The position numbers and the translations under genes are program-made. The notes beneath the pieces were generated by a model. The model saw only the letters and a list, made by a program, of their open reading frames with translations. It was not told the DNA's origin and searched no databases. Source: an uncultured cyanobacterium (GTDB taxonomy: Bacteria > Cyanobacteriota > Cyanobacteriia > PCC-6307 > Cyanobiaceae). Taken from it: a DNA stretch of 28,640 bases. Shown one piece after another: positions 14,478 to 24,856 of this stretch (positions within the stretch are counted from its first letter, which is position 1; each line of letters opens with the position of its first letter). The DNA is taken from contig CAIOXF010000294.1 in NCBI GenBank assembly GCA_903862155.1, forward strand, positions 1 to 28,640, in the 5' to 3' direction.

Positions 14478-15543
14478 GGTAGTAGCGGGCCAGGGCCGAC
14501 ACGTCGTCGTCGCCGAAACCTGAGGCCATCAGCTCCCTCTCGATCGCCGCCACCCGTTCGGTGACGGGGAGTTTGAGGCTTGCTGCCGCCGCAGCCTCCA
14601 GGGCGATGGCCAGATCCTTGTGGTGCAGGGCAAGCTTGAAGCCCAGCGGGAACGTGCCCGTGAGCATGTTGGCGCTGCGGTGTTCCAGGGCCCAGGAGCC
14701 GGCAGCGCCGCTCTTAAGGGCGTGCAGCAGCTGTTCCATTGGCAGGCCCAGCCGCTGTCCCAGGGCCACGGCTTCGGCCACGGCGGCATAGCTGCCGGCC
14801 ACCAGCACTTGATTCACGGCTTTGGCCTCCTGGCCTGAGCCCACCGGGCCGATGTGGGTGATCGTGCCGCCCACCACCTCCAGCAAAGGGCGGGCGCGCG
14901 CCAAGTGCTCGATCGCGCCGCCCACCAGCACCGACAACGTGCCTGCTTGGGCGCCTTCGGTGCCGCCGGTGACGGGGGCATCGATGTAGGCCACCTCACG
15001 TTCCGAGAGCCTGCCGGCCAAGGCGCGGCTGGTGGCTGGGGCGATCGTGGAAAAGTCGATCACCAGGGTGCCCGGCCTGAGCTGGGGCAGCGCCGTGAGG
15101 GGCCGCTTGTTTTCGGTGATTTCAAGTTCCGTACGGTCCGTAGGGAATCCCAATTCGCCGATTTCCGCAACATCCTGACGAGCGCATCCGGAGTCCATGG
15201 CGGGGTTCAGGCCAGAGCCCGCGAGGGCGGCCATTCCTGGCTCAGTGGCATCGGCTCCTGAGACCAGCAGCACTTGCTCAACCGCCGCGTCGTCGCTGAG
15301 GCAGAGGCACACGATGGAGGCCTCGCGTACCGCCTCGGCCGGACTGGAGGCGCGCCGGATCTCCAGCGCACAGGGCGTTGCGTGCCCGCTGGCAGCGGTA
15401 GCCAGACCCAATGCCTCCAAAACCAAAAACTCCCGCCCACGGCTGCGGTTGTGCAGCGTGAGCGGGAAGCCGGCCCGGATCAGGTTGGTGGCCATGGGAG
15501 CCCCGAGGGCTCCCAGACCGATGAACGCGATCCGTTCGTTCAA
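14467..15543 (-). CDS. NAD(P)-dependent beta-hydroxyacid dehydrogenase with insertion
   Basis: Member of the 3-hydroxyisobutyrate / tartronate semialdehyde reductase family. Landmarks: the Rossmann loop FIGLGALGAPMATNLIRAGF, CLSDDAAVEQVL, PGTLVIDFSTIAP, the substrate-binding DAPVTGGTEGAQAGTLSVLV, the catalytic lysine segment VGSGQEAKAVNQVLVAG, and a helical C-terminus with HHKDLAIAL. Family proteins have about 290 residues; this has 358. The excess is an insertion of about 50-55 residues (about 98-152) between the DDAAVEQVL and PGTLVIDFSTI segments, with a possible smaller one near residues 50-64. Substrate cannot be told; glyoxylate or succinic-semialdehyde reduction is common in relatives. 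It follows pgk by 23 bases on the same strand. Confidence 0.88.
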   Translation of the reverse strand: MNERIAFIGLGALGAPMATNLIRAGFPLTLHNRSRGREFLVLEALGLATAASGHATPCALEIRRASSPAEAVREASIVCLCLSDDAAVEQVLLVSGADATEPGMAALAGSGLNPAMDSGCARQDVAEIGELGFPTDRTELEITENKRPLTALPQLRPGTLVIDFSTIAPATSRALAGRLSEREVAYIDAPVTGGTEGAQAGTLSVLVGGAIEHLARARPLLEVVGGTITHIGPVGSGQEAKAVNQVLVAGSYAAVAEAVALGQRLGLPMEQLLHALKSGAAGSWALEHRSANMLTGTFPLGFKLALHHKDLAIALEAAAAASLKLPVTERVAAIERELMASGFGDDDVSALARYYLRD

Positions 15544-15566
15544 GGCGTTGCGTTCAGAGCGACCGA

Positions 15567-16772
15567 TCAGGCTTCGTCGAGGGCAGCCACGCCAGGCAGC
15601 ACCTTGCCTTCCAGCAGCTCCAGGCTGGCGCCGCCGCCGGTGGAGATGTGGGACATCTTGTCGGCCACGCCCACCTTCTCCACAGCAGCCACGGAGTCGC
15701 CGCCGCCGATGATCGTGCAGCAGCCCTTGCCGCTCAGCTCGGCCAGGGTGTGGGCGATGCCGTTGGTGCCGGCGGCGAACTTGTCGAACTCGAACACGCC
15801 CATGGGGCCGTTCCAGATCACGGTGGCGCAGTCGGCCAGGGCTTCCTGGAAGGTCTTCACGGAGTCGGGACCGATGTCGAGGCCCATCCAGCCATCGGGG
15901 ATGGCATTGATCGACACGGTCTGGCTGTTGGCGTCGGGGGCGAAGTTGTCAGCCAGCACCACATCGGTGGGCAGCAGCAGCTGAACGCCCTTGGCAGCGG
16001 CCTTGGCCTCGAGCTCCTTGGCCAGCTCCAGCTTGTCTTCTTCCACAAGGCTCTTGCCCACCGCCAGGCCGCGGGCCTTGTAGAAGGTGAAGATCATGCC
16101 GCCGCCGATCAGCACCTTGTCGCACTTGTCGATGAGGGCTTCGAGCACGCCGATCTTGGAGCTCACCTTGGAGCCGCCCACGATCGCGGCCAGGGGACGC
16201 TTGGGCTCGTCGATGGCGCCCTGCAGGTACTGCAGTTCCTTCTCCATCAGGTAGCCGGCCACTGAGGGGCTCAGGTACTTGGTGACGCCTTCGGTGGAGG
16301 CGTGGGCACGGTGGGCGGCGCCGAAGGCGTCGTTCACGTACACATCGGCCAGCGAGGCCAGCTGCTTGGCGAACTCGGCGTCGTTCTTCTCTTCTTCGGC
16401 GAAGAAGCGCACGTTCTCGAGCAGCACCACGTCGCCCTCGGCCATGGCGCCCACCTTGGCTTCGGCGTCAGCGCCGATGCAGCTGTCGGTTTTCACCACG
16501 GGCTTGCCGAGCAGCTCGCTCAGGCGGGCGGCCACGGGGGTGAGGCGCATGCCTTCGTTCACCTGGCCCTTGGGACGGCCGAAGTGGGCCGACAGGATCA
16601 CCTTGGCGCCCTTGCCGATCAGGTCGTTGATGGTGGGCAGGGCTGCGCGGATGCGGGTGTCGTCGGTGATGGCACCGGCGTCGTCCAGGGGTACGTTGAA
16701 GTCGACCCGCACCAGCACCCGCTTACCGCGGAGCTCATCGGCCGTGAGGCTGGCCAGGGATCGCTTCGCCAT
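15567..16772 (-). CDS. pgk: Phosphoglycerate kinase
   Basis: Converts 3-phosphoglycerate and ATP to 1,3-bisphosphoglycerate in the Calvin cycle, or the reverse in glycolysis. The 401-residue product has the standard length and motifs: VLVRVDFNVPLDD, LSAHFGRPKG, VYVNDAFGAAHRAHAST, AIVGGSKVSSKIGVLEALI, LIGGGMIFTF, VIWNGPMGVFEFDKFA, and IGGGDSVAAVEKVG with HISTGGGASLELLEG at the C-terminus. The ATG at 16772 fits the family (MAKRSLASLTADELRGKRVL). It is divergent from the stress-protein gene and likely co-transcribed with the downstream dehydrogenase. A TATTCT motif on the minus strand (complement of 16802-16807) is a weak -10 candidate. Confidence 0.98.
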   Translation of the reverse strand: MAKRSLASLTADELRGKRVLVRVDFNVPLDDAGAITDDTRIRAALPTINDLIGKGAKVILSAHFGRPKGQVNEGMRLTPVAARLSELLGKPVVKTDSCIGADAEAKVGAMAEGDVVLLENVRFFAEEEKNDAEFAKQLASLADVYVNDAFGAAHRAHASTEGVTKYLSPSVAGYLMEKELQYLQGAIDEPKRPLAAIVGGSKVSSKIGVLEALIDKCDKVLIGGGMIFTFYKARGLAVGKSLVEEDKLELAKELEAKAAAKGVQLLLPTDVVLADNFAPDANSQTVSINAIPDGWMGLDIGPDSVKTFQEALADCATVIWNGPMGVFEFDKFAAGTNGIAHTLAELSGKGCCTIIGGGDSVAAVEKVGVADKMSHISTGGGASLELLEGKVLPGVAALDEA

Positions 16773-16884
16773 GGAACGCGCTCGTTAGTTAAACGGGCGA
16801 GAGAATAGCCCGCTGCCTTCCGGGCTCTCTGGCGCTAAGAAGGACACCTGAGCCAGTTCCCTGCGCCAGAACGCCGGTTTCCCG

Positions 16885-17259
16885 ATGTTCGACACCGTTC
16901 TCTTCCCGATCGATCAGAGCCGTCAGGCGGCGGAGACGGCTGCCGTGGCCCTTCAGTTGGCCCAGCAGCACAACAGTCGGTTGGTGCTGCTCTCCGTGGT
17001 GGAGCCTGGTCAGGATGACCCGGCCGCCGTGGCCCGCCTGCTGGAGGAGGCCCGGGATCGCTTCCAGGCCGAGGGCGTGGCCTGTGAGGTGCTGGAGCGT
17101 GAGGGCAAGCCCGCCTTCGTGATCGGCGATGTGGCCGATGAGATCAATGCGGATGTGATCGTGATGGGCACCCGCGGCATTGCCATCGAGACCGACCAGC
17201 CAAGCACCGCGGCCCGGGTGATCCAGCTGGCGCCGTGTCCGGTGCTGGTGGTGCCCTGA
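16885..17259 (+). CDS. Universal stress protein (UspA family)
   Basis: A single-domain Usp of 124 residues. The N-terminal FDTVLFPIDQSRQAAETAAV, the VVLSVVE-type strand (LVLLSVVEPG) and the C-terminal VIVMGTRG and APCPVLVVP are characteristic. The ATP-binding members carry G-x2-G-x9-G-(S/T) after the MGTRG strand. Here the segment reads GIAIETDQPSTAARVIQL: the later glycine is missing, so ATP binding is doubtful. The role is likely in stress or redox-related regulation, but no partner is evident. Its stop overlaps the start of the YlqF-type GTPase gene (TGATG), so the two are coupled. Confidence 0.9.
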   Translation: MFDTVLFPIDQSRQAAETAAVALQLAQQHNSRLVLLSVVEPGQDDPAAVARLLEEARDRFQAEGVACEVLEREGKPAFVIGDVADEINADVIVMGTRGIAIETDQPSTAARVIQLAPCPVLVVP

Positions 17260-18161
17260 TGGCTGCTCCGGCCACGCAGCTCAGCGTGAATGCCCCGGCG
17301 ATTCAGTGGTACCCCGGCCACATCGCCAAGGCGGAGAAGGCTTTAACCGAGGCCTTGGCCAAGGTGGATCTGGTGATCGAGGTGCGCGATGCGCGCATCC
17401 CCCTGGCCACTGGCCATCCGCGCCTGCAGCGCTGGATCTCGGGCAAGCAGCACCTGCTGGTGCTCAACCGCCGCGACATGGTGCCCCCCGCCGCCCAGCA
17501 GCTCTGGAGCGATTGGTTTCGCGGCCAGGGGCAGCAGGTGTGGTGGTGCGATGCCAAGGCCGGTACCGGCGTGAAGCAGCTGCAGCAGGCGGCGATTCGG
17601 GCCGGAGGGGCGCTCAACGAGCGGCGCAAGGGCCGCGGCATGAAACCCCGGCCGGTACGGGCCCTGATGCTTGGGTTCCCCAACGTGGGCAAGTCGGCCC
17701 TGATCAATCGGCTGGTGCGCCAGAAGGTGGTGGAGAGCGCCCGCCGCGCCGGCGTCACCCGCAGCCTGCGCTGGGTGCGCCTGGGGCAAGACCTCGACCT
17801 CCTCGATGCGCCGGGGGTGCTGCCGCCCCGGCTCGACAACCAGCAGGCCGCCCTCCAGCTGGCCCTCTGCGATGACATCGGTCAGGCCGCCTACGACAAC
17901 GAAGCAGCAGCCCTGGCCTTCATCCAGTTGCTGGAGCTGCTCCGGGCCCATGCGGCTGCAGGGGTGCCCGAGGGGCTGCTGGAGCAGCGCTACGGCATTC
18001 CCCTGGGGGAATTGGCCAATGGCGCCCCCGATGGGGAGAACTGGCTGGCGGCCGCGGCGGAGCGTCACACCAGTGGCGACAGCCTGCGCATGGCGACCAA
18101 GCTGCTCGATGATTTCCGCTGCAGCCGTCTCGGTGCGATCGCCCTGGAGCTGCCCGGCTGA
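17259..18161 (+). CDS. ylqF: Ribosome biogenesis GTPase YlqF/RbgA
   Basis: A circularly permuted GTPase needed for late 50S subunit assembly. The motifs come in the permuted order: G4 LVLNRRD, G5 CDAKAGTG, G1 MLGFPNVGKSALINRL, a G2 threonine in AGVTRSLRWV, then G3 LLDAPGVLPPRL. The N-terminal IQWYPGHIAKAEKAL is the classic RbgA start. The ATG at 17259 overlaps the previous stop; the frame is open upstream to 17235 but those residues lie inside the Usp gene and lack family similarity. The 300-residue length is normal. Its stop overlaps the RluD start, so usp-ylqF-rluD read as one coupled operon centred on ribosome maturation. Confidence 0.95.
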   Translation: MAAPATQLSVNAPAIQWYPGHIAKAEKALTEALAKVDLVIEVRDARIPLATGHPRLQRWISGKQHLLVLNRRDMVPPAAQQLWSDWFRGQGQQVWWCDAKAGTGVKQLQQAAIRAGGALNERRKGRGMKPRPVRALMLGFPNVGKSALINRLVRQKVVESARRAGVTRSLRWVRLGQDLDLLDAPGVLPPRLDNQQAALQLALCDDIGQAAYDNEAAALAFIQLLELLRAHAAAGVPEGLLEQRYGIPLGELANGAPDGENWLAAAAERHTSGDSLRMATKLLDDFRCSRLGAIALELPG

Positions 18162-19120
18162 TGGCGGCTTTTGGTGAAGGCGAGGGGGAGCTGCTCAGGC
18201 TCGCCTATCCCAAGCCCCTGCCGATGCGGCTGGATCGTTGGTTGGTGGCCCAGCGGCCGGAGCAGAGCCGCGCCCGCATCCAGAAGTTCATCGACGCCGG
18301 CTACGTGCGGGTGAATGGCGTCACCGGCCGGGCCAAGACGCCCCTGCGTCAGAACGACACGGTGGAGCTGTGGATGCCGCCGCCGGAGCCCCTGCCCTAT
18401 CTGGTGGCCCAGGAGATGGCCCTGGACGTGCTCTTCGAAGACGAGCACCTGATCGTGCTCAACAAGCCCGCCGGCCTCACTGTGCATCCGGCGCCCGGCA
18501 ACAAAGATGGCACCCTGGTGAACGGCCTACTGCACCACTGCCCCGACCTGCCGGGGATCGGTGGGGAGATGCGCCCGGGCATCGTGCACCGGCTCGACAA
18601 GGACACCACCGGCTGCATCGTGGTGGCCAAGAGCCAGGAAGCCCTGGTGAAGCTGCAGGTGCAGATCCAGAAGCGGATCGCTTCCCGCGAATATCTGGCG
18701 GTGGTCTACGGCCAGCCCGCTGCCGACCGGGGCACGATCATCGGCGCGATCGGCCGCCATCCGGTGGATCGCAAGAAGTACGCCGTGGTGCATGACGGCT
18801 CCGGCCGCCATGCCTGCACCCACTGGAGCGTGGTGGAGCGGCTGGGGGATTACGCCCTATTGCGCTTCAAGCTCGATACCGGCCGCACCCACCAGATCCG
18901 GGTGCATTGCGCCCACACGGGCCATCCGATCGTGGGCGATCCGGTGTACTCCCGCTGCCGCAAGCTGCCGGTGGAGCTGCCGGGCCAGGCACTGCATGCG
19001 GTGCAGCTGGGGCTGGATCACCCGATCAGCCGGGAGCGGATCGTGTGCGAGGCGCCGCTGCCGCCGGTGTTCGAGAAGTTGCTGTTGGTGCTGCGGCGGC
19101 GCGTTGGCGCACCAGACTGA
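18161..19120 (+). CDS. rluD: RluA/RluD family 23S rRNA pseudouridine synthase
   Basis: Converts specific uridines in rRNA to pseudouridine. An N-terminal S4 RNA-binding domain (MRLDRWLVAQRPEQSRARIQ with GYVRVNG) is followed by the catalytic domain: LIVLNKPAGLTVHP, the catalytic aspartate segment GIVHRLDKDTTGCIVVAK, REYLAVVYG, and LDTGRTHQIRVHCAHTGHPI with VGDPVY. The 319-residue length fits RluD. RluD modifies helix 69 of 23S rRNA in E. coli; the exact target here is inferred. The first 20 residues before the S4 domain are an N-terminal extension. It is coupled to ylqF (TGATG overlap). Confidence 0.93.
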   Translation: MAAFGEGEGELLRLAYPKPLPMRLDRWLVAQRPEQSRARIQKFIDAGYVRVNGVTGRAKTPLRQNDTVELWMPPPEPLPYLVAQEMALDVLFEDEHLIVLNKPAGLTVHPAPGNKDGTLVNGLLHHCPDLPGIGGEMRPGIVHRLDKDTTGCIVVAKSQEALVKLQVQIQKRIASREYLAVVYGQPAADRGTIIGAIGRHPVDRKKYAVVHDGSGRHACTHWSVVERLGDYALLRFKLDTGRTHQIRVHCAHTGHPIVGDPVYSRCRKLPVELPGQALHAVQLGLDHPISRERIVCEAPLPPVFEKLLLVLRRRVGAPD

Positions 19121-19148
19121 ACCATCCAAACGGCGGATACGCCCAGCC

Positions 19149-19379
19149 ATGTCCCAGCAAGCCCTGCAGGCCCTCATCGACGCGGTGCGCAATGACGCCG
19201 CCCTGCAGCAGAAGCTCTCCAGCACCGCGGCCGCTGATGTGGATGCGGTGGCGCTGTGGGCGCGGGAGGCCGGATTCGATGTGGTGAGCCGCGACTTCGT
19301 GGATCACGCCGAAGGGGCGCTGGTGGAATACGAAGACGAGGACTATTTCCTCAAGTCCGGCTGGTGGACCCTGGACTGA
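19149..19379 (+). CDS. Nif11-like domain protein
   Basis: A 76-residue protein starting at the ATG at 19149 (MSQQALQALIDAVRNDAALQ), although its frame is open further upstream inside rluD. The helical N-terminal half (LIDAVRNDAALQQKLS, WAREAGFDVVSRDFVDH) matches the Nif11/leader-peptide domain. In ribosomally made peptide precursors this domain ends with a Gly-Gly cleavage motif and a core peptide. Here no Gly-Gly is present, and the C-terminus is acidic and aromatic (EYEDEDYFLKSGWWTLD). It therefore looks like a free-standing Nif11 protein rather than a natural-product precursor. No maturation enzyme lies nearby. Function unknown. Confidence 0.7.
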   Translation: MSQQALQALIDAVRNDAALQQKLSSTAAADVDAVALWAREAGFDVVSRDFVDHAEGALVEYEDEDYFLKSGWWTLD

Positions 19380-19391
19380 GGCGTTCGCGGT

Positions 19392-21020
19392 TTAGGCGGC
19401 CACTGGCAGGCGCGGACAGGCCTCCACCAGGGTTCGGGTGATCGGGGCCTGGGGATTGCGCAGCAGCGCCGCCCCGGGGCCTTCCTCCACGATCCGGCCG
19501 CCGTCGAGCACGATCACCCGGTGGCAGAAGCCGCTGGCTACGGCCAGGTCGTGGGTCACGAACAGCATCCCCAGCCCGAGCCGTTGCTGCAGATCCCGCA
19601 GCAGGGCCAGCACGTCGGCCTGCACCTCCGCGTCGAGCATGCTCACGCTCTCGTCGCAGAGGAGCACTTTCGGCTCGAGGATCAGGGCGCGGGCAATGGC
19701 CACCCGCTGCTGCTGACCGCCCGAGAGCTGGCGCGGCAGGCGGTTCTCGAAGGCTTCCGGTGGCTCGAGGCCCACGGCGGCCAGCAGCTCCCGGGCGCGC
19801 TCGCGGGCCTGGCTGCGGTTGGCGAGCCCGTGGATCAGCAGGGGGTCGGCCACCGCATCGCCCACTCGCATGTGGGGATTGAGGCAGGCCAGTGGGTCTT
19901 GAAACACCATCTGGATCGCCCGGCGGGCCCGTTGCAGCTCTCCCCCGCGCAGGCTCAGGAGCTCCTGCCCCTCCAGCCGCACACTGCCGCCCCGTACAGG
20001 CGCCAAACCCATCAGGGCCCGGCAGAGGGTGCTCTTGCCGCAGCCCGACGCTCCCACCAGGCCGATCGTTTCGCCGCGGTGCAGGGCCAGGCTCACCCCA
20101 TCCACCGCCTTGAGCCAGCGCGGCTGCCAGGGCACTGAGGGCAGCGGGTGCCAGCAGCGCAGCTCCTCGATTTGCAGCAACAGCGGCGGATCGCTGGGCG
20201 GTTGCGGCTGCTGGCCTTCCCGGGCTCGGGCCCGGCTCACCAGCCGCTGGGCTAGGGGGCTGGTGGGGGCAGTGAGCAGTGTCCGGGCGGGAGCTTCCTC
20301 AATCAGCCGGCCCTGGTCCAGCACGGCGATGCGATCGCACCAGCGCCCGGTCATGGCCAGGTCGTGGCTGATCAGCAGCAGGGCGCTGCCGGCTTCACGG
20401 CACAGGCCCGTGAGCTCGGCCATCACCTGGGCTGCCACCGCCACATCGAGGCTCGTGGTGGGTTCATCGGCGATCACCAGGGGCGGCTGTAGAGCCATCG
20501 CCAGGGCGATCGCCACCCGCTGGCGCATGCCGCCGCTGAACTCGTGGGGATCGCTGCCGTAGCGCTCGGGGTTGATGCCCACCCGGCTCAGCAGCTCCTC
20601 GGCCCGCTCCCGCACTGCCTGGGGTCGCCAGGCCGGTTGGTGGGCGCTGATCGTGTCGGCCAGGTGGGTACCGATGCTCAGGAGGGGGTTGAGCCGTGTC
20701 ATCGGGTCCTGGAACACCAGGCCCACCGCCTCACCCCGCAGTTTCCGCAGTGCGCCGCGACTGAGGGAGCGGGGATCCCGGCCGGCCAGTTCCAGCTCGC
20801 CGCTGCAGGCACTGCCGGCGGGGAGCAGTTGCAGCACGGCCCGGGCCACGGTGCTCTTGCCGCAGCCGGAGGGCCCCACCAGGGCCAGGGTTTCGCCCGG
20901 GTACAGGGTGAGGTCCAGCCCGTTGAGGGTGGGAGAGTCTGCGCCCGGATAGCGCACCAGCAGGTTGTGAAGACGCAGCAGCGGAGTGGCCTGCGTTGGG
21001 GCGGGTGCGCGGGTGGTCAT
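19392..21020 (-). CDS. Peptide/nickel-type ABC transporter, two fused ATP-binding domains
   Basis: One chain carries two nucleotide-binding domains, as in the fused DppD-DppF or GsiA/YejF type. First half: Walker A GPSGCGKST, signature FSGGMRQRVAIALAM, Walker B LVIADEPTTSLD. Second half: Walker A GASGCGKST, signature LSGGQQQRVAIARAL, Walker B VLLCDESVSMLD. Both have D-loops and switch histidines (LLISHDLA, LFVTHDLA). The start chosen is the ATG at 21020 (MTTRAPAPTQ, 542 residues), because an upstream ATG at 21077 adds a tail with no family match and lies in the promoter region of the divergent gene. No permease or solute-binding gene lies next to it, so its partners are elsewhere. Substrate is probably oligopeptide or metal-chelate, unproven. 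Confidence 0.93.
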   Translation of the reverse strand: MTTRAPAPTQATPLLRLHNLLVRYPGADSPTLNGLDLTLYPGETLALVGPSGCGKSTVARAVLQLLPAGSACSGELELAGRDPRSLSRGALRKLRGEAVGLVFQDPMTRLNPLLSIGTHLADTISAHQPAWRPQAVRERAEELLSRVGINPERYGSDPHEFSGGMRQRVAIALAMALQPPLVIADEPTTSLDVAVAAQVMAELTGLCREAGSALLLISHDLAMTGRWCDRIAVLDQGRLIEEAPARTLLTAPTSPLAQRLVSRARAREGQQPQPPSDPPLLLQIEELRCWHPLPSVPWQPRWLKAVDGVSLALHRGETIGLVGASGCGKSTLCRALMGLAPVRGGSVRLEGQELLSLRGGELQRARRAIQMVFQDPLACLNPHMRVGDAVADPLLIHGLANRSQARERARELLAAVGLEPPEAFENRLPRQLSGGQQQRVAIARALILEPKVLLCDESVSMLDAEVQADVLALLRDLQQRLGLGMLFVTHDLAVASGFCHRVIVLDGGRIVEEGPGAALLRNPQAPITRTLVEACPRLPVAA

Positions 21021-21103
21021 GAACCCAGCTTGGGTTGGCAGACGCCCACACGCGCGGGCAAGTGTCCGCGCGTGCATACGATTAGGAAACCCCGCAGGGT
21101 GGA

Positions 21104-23425
<2,322 letters not shown>

Positions 23426-23426
23426 A

Positions 23427-24683
23427 GTGACCGCGCTGCTCTGGATGGTGCCGCTGGGGCTCCTGGTGGCCCTGGTGGAGTGGCCGTTGCAGGCCTTGTC
23501 GGAGCTGGGGTTTGTGCTGCAGCGGCACTTCGGCGCCTGGCCCATGCCGGCTGCCCTGCTGGTGCTGGCCGGAACTGCCGGGATGCTGCTGCTGGCCTGG
23601 GGGCCGCTGGCGGCCGGCCGCGGCGGCGGGGTGGCGCCGTTGCTGGCGCTGGATCGCTCTTCTGGGGCTGTGGATCCGGATCGGGAGCAGGCGTGGCTGC
23701 AAAAGCTGAGCCTGCGTACGCAGTTGATTCGGCTGCCCCTCGTGCTGCTCGCCCATCTCGCCGGCATGAGCGTGGGAGTGGAGTCGCCGTCGGCGGCGTT
23801 GGGGGCCGGGTTGTTGCTGGCACTGCGGCAGCGCTGGCCTGCCTGGCCCCCGCTGGCCGGGATGCCCTTGCCCTTGGTGGCGGCCATTGGTGGTGGTGCG
23901 GGCCTGGGGGCGGCGTTCCGCTCACCCCTGCTGGGCATCACCTACGGACTGGAAGAACTGGGGCGCCGTCAGGGGTTGCCTCTGGTGTTGCCCACCCTGG
24001 TGATTGGTGGTGTGGGCAGCCTGATCAGCACCAGCTTGGGTCAGCCGGCGAGGCTGCCGGGGCTCCAACTCGGTGGACTGGAGCCACGCTACTGGGGCTG
24101 GGCAGCGGTGCTCACCCTGGTGGGTTGTGGGCTGGGGTCGCTGTTCGTGCGTGGGTTGATCCCCCTTGCGAGCTGGGTGCAACAGCAGCTGGGCCCGGGG
24201 CAGGGCCGGCCGCGGCGGATGGGAGTGGTGGCTGGGATTGCGTTAGCGCTGGCCCTCATCGCCCTGGCCAGCGGCGGCCTCAGCCTCAACGACGGCTCCC
24301 TCTCGCTTGGCGCAGCACTGAAGGGTGAGCCCGGCAGTCCGCTCACGTTGCTATGGCGCATCCCGGCCTCGCTGCTGAGCATCGCGGCCGGGGCCCCGGG
24401 TGGTCTGATGCACGACGCCATGACCATCGGCGCCCTACTGGTAACGCCCCTACCAGATCTGGGTGCCCGCGTGCTGGCCCAGCTGGCGCCGGTGGGCGCT
24501 ACGGCGGTGTTTGCCGCCGCCAACGGCACGCCGATCTTTTGTGCCGCGTTTGTGTTCACATTGCAGGGGGACCCCACCTCTTTGCCTCTGTTGCTGCTGG
24601 TGAGCGGAGTCAGTGCTGCCCTGGCAGAGGGTTGGCGGGGTGAGGAGTGGAACGCCCAGCAGGCACGCAGGTTGATGCGCTAA
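23427..24683 (+). CDS. ClC-family chloride channel/antiporter
   Basis: A polytopic membrane protein of 418 residues with about ten hydrophobic segments. ClC landmarks are visible in altered form: GRGGGVAPLLAL in place of GSGIP, GVESPSAALGAGLLLAL in place of the GREGP loop with the gating glutamate kept (E119), LGITYGLEELGR with two glutamates (E176/E177) in the place of the internal proton glutamate, and GAPGGLMHDAMTIGALL in place of GxFxP. Keeping both glutamate positions suggests a proton-coupled antiporter. The start is a GTG at 23427, two bases after the (p)ppGpp gene stop, so the two are likely co-transcribed. The transported ion is unknown. Confidence 0.85.
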   Translation: MTALLWMVPLGLLVALVEWPLQALSELGFVLQRHFGAWPMPAALLVLAGTAGMLLLAWGPLAAGRGGGVAPLLALDRSSGAVDPDREQAWLQKLSLRTQLIRLPLVLLAHLAGMSVGVESPSAALGAGLLLALRQRWPAWPPLAGMPLPLVAAIGGGAGLGAAFRSPLLGITYGLEELGRRQGLPLVLPTLVIGGVGSLISTSLGQPARLPGLQLGGLEPRYWGWAAVLTLVGCGLGSLFVRGLIPLASWVQQQLGPGQGRPRRMGVVAGIALALALIALASGGLSLNDGSLSLGAALKGEPGSPLTLLWRIPASLLSIAAGAPGGLMHDAMTIGALLVTPLPDLGARVLAQLAPVGATAVFAAANGTPIFCAAFVFTLQGDPTSLPLLLLVSGVSAALAEGWRGEEWNAQQARRLMR

Positions 24684-24712
24684 GAGCTGGAACAGCAGCT
24701 TGCGAGTGGAGT

Positions 24713-24743
24713 ATTAACCGAAAAATGAGCGGTGTTGGTTAAT
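24713..24743. repeat. Inverted repeat ATTAACC/GGTTAAT between convergent genes
   Basis: ATTAACC (24713-24719) is mirrored by GGTTAAT (24737-24743) with a 17-base loop, in an AT-rich patch between the 3' ends of the ClC gene and the ferredoxin gene. It may be a weak bidirectional transcription end signal, but lacks a GC-rich stem. The rest of 24684-24856 holds nothing I can identify. Confidence 0.35.
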
Positions 24744-24856
24744 AATAATCTTCTCCATCATTGAGGCATGGCTGGCGAACATCTCGCTTGGCTTCTGGAG
24801 GTGCGGCTCTGCTTTGCCAGGCTGCGCATCCATTAGATCTGTGTGCTTTGGCTTGA

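Noticed and set aside
20331..20513. HIP1-like GCGATCGC octamers at 18135, 20331 and 20506
   Set aside because: Common in cyanobacteria and inside coding sequence; useful only as weak lineage evidence, not as separate features.
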